The notes below the pieces were generated by a model. That model was not told the origin of the DNA and ran no database searches. It worked only from the letters and a program-made list of their open reading frames with translations. Of a stretch of 14,937 bases of DNA, positions 14,680 to 14,937 are shown piece after piece; the first letter of the stretch is position 1; each line of letters begins with the position of its first letter. The DNA comes from an uncultured Campylobacter sp. (lineage in GTDB: Bacteria > Campylobacterota > Campylobacteria > Campylobacterales > Campylobacteraceae): contig CAJPSJ010000015.1 of NCBI GenBank assembly GCA_905373295.1, positions 1-14,937 of the forward strand, given 5' to 3'. A program made the position numbers and the translations under genes.

Positions 14680-14937
14680 TTAACTATTTTCTATTATCTC
14701 GTTTCCACTTGCCAACAAATGCTGTTCTGTTATGGCACCAGTATAATGTTGCTCAAAAAATATTTCTATTAAGCTAGTAAGATGTTTGTTTTCTTTTATA
14801 ATAAATCTATTATCTTTATATTCAAGCTTACTAGAAATACTATATTTATCCATATAAAGTTTTATTGAATTTTCTTTTCCTTTAAATTTTTCAAGTATAT
14901 TATTATCAAGTATATATTTTAATTTCTTGCTATTTCT
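14680..14937 (-). CDS. 3' end of an unrecognised AT-rich gene upstream of hsdR (possibly DUF4868/KwaB-like)
   Basis: A continuous minus-strand frame from the window edge to TAA at 14682-14680, giving 85 residues with the start outside the window. It is 22% GC (58 of 258 bases), far below the neighbouring genes, and rich in Lys, Asn and Ile. The end, which reads FIIKENKHLTSLIEIFFEQH and then YTGAITEQHLLASGNEII, reminds me of the C-terminus of DUF4868 (KwaB-like) proteins, which end in a segment about a small helix and a 'T...Y...SK' strand and occur in type I restriction loci; this is only a resemblance. Other possibilities are the end of a specificity subunit or an unrelated defence gene. It lies 19 bases upstream of the hsdR start and is probably in the same operon. 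Confidence 0.6.
   Translation of the reverse strand, partial: RNSKKLKYILDNNILEKFKGKENSIKLYMDKYSISSKLEYKDNRFIIKENKHLTSLIEIFFEQHYTGAITEQHLLASGNEIIENS

Noticed and set aside
1..14937. CRISPR array or transposase
   Set aside because: No regularly spaced identical repeats and no transposase-like frame were seen on either strand.

Overview
The window looks like the chromosome of a member of the Campylobacterota, most likely a Campylobacter of moderate GC content. Three things point there: the protein sequences, a gene order (rlmN, purine-phosphorylase-like gene, ksgA, RNase J, RluB-type synthase) that I recall from Campylobacter chromosomes, and spacers full of the hexamer AAATTT. No database search was possible, so the genus is an inference.

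Left part (103-3947). rlmN and a small nucleoside-phosphorylase-like gene lie on the minus strand and overlap at their ends. Next comes a 353-base spacer holding what looks like the decayed end of a Sel1-repeat-type gene, then hisF on the minus strand with an unusual in-frame insertion of about 43 residues. hisF diverges from ksgA across a 91-base gap dominated by a 16-base imperfect inverted repeat.

Middle (3087-8715). ksgA, RNase J (with a disordered extension of about 190 residues), kpsF/kdsD, a RluB/RsuA-family pseudouridine synthase and ybaK run on the plus strand. ksgA/rnj overlap by 20 bases and kpsF/rluB by one. The theme is rRNA modification (RlmN, KsgA, RluB), RNA decay (RNase J) and translation quality control (YbaK), with one envelope gene (arabinose-5-phosphate isomerase for Kdo) inserted. 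A 340-base spacer before kpsF is packed with AAATTT.

From 8716 to 10926: a hairpin-containing spacer, lemA on the minus strand, a divergent tRNA with anticodon CAT, a 349-base spacer with one weak small ORF, and an exported protein made of two active-looking rhodanese domains that ends at a strong hairpin.

Right part (10927-14937). The minus strand carries a type I restriction locus cut by the window edge. Reading downstream from the edge: the AT-rich 3' end of an unrecognised gene (possibly DUF4868/KwaB-like), hsdR, and a YgjP-like zinc metallopeptidase gene whose start overlaps the end of hsdR. hsdR has its usual motifs and length but is broken by two frameshifts, so restriction is probably off. 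hsdM and hsdS are not in the window. This is the accessory, horizontally acquired part. I did not find a clearly new system; the best leads are the AT-rich partial gene beside hsdR, the inserted loop in HisF and the hisF/ksgA inverted repeat.
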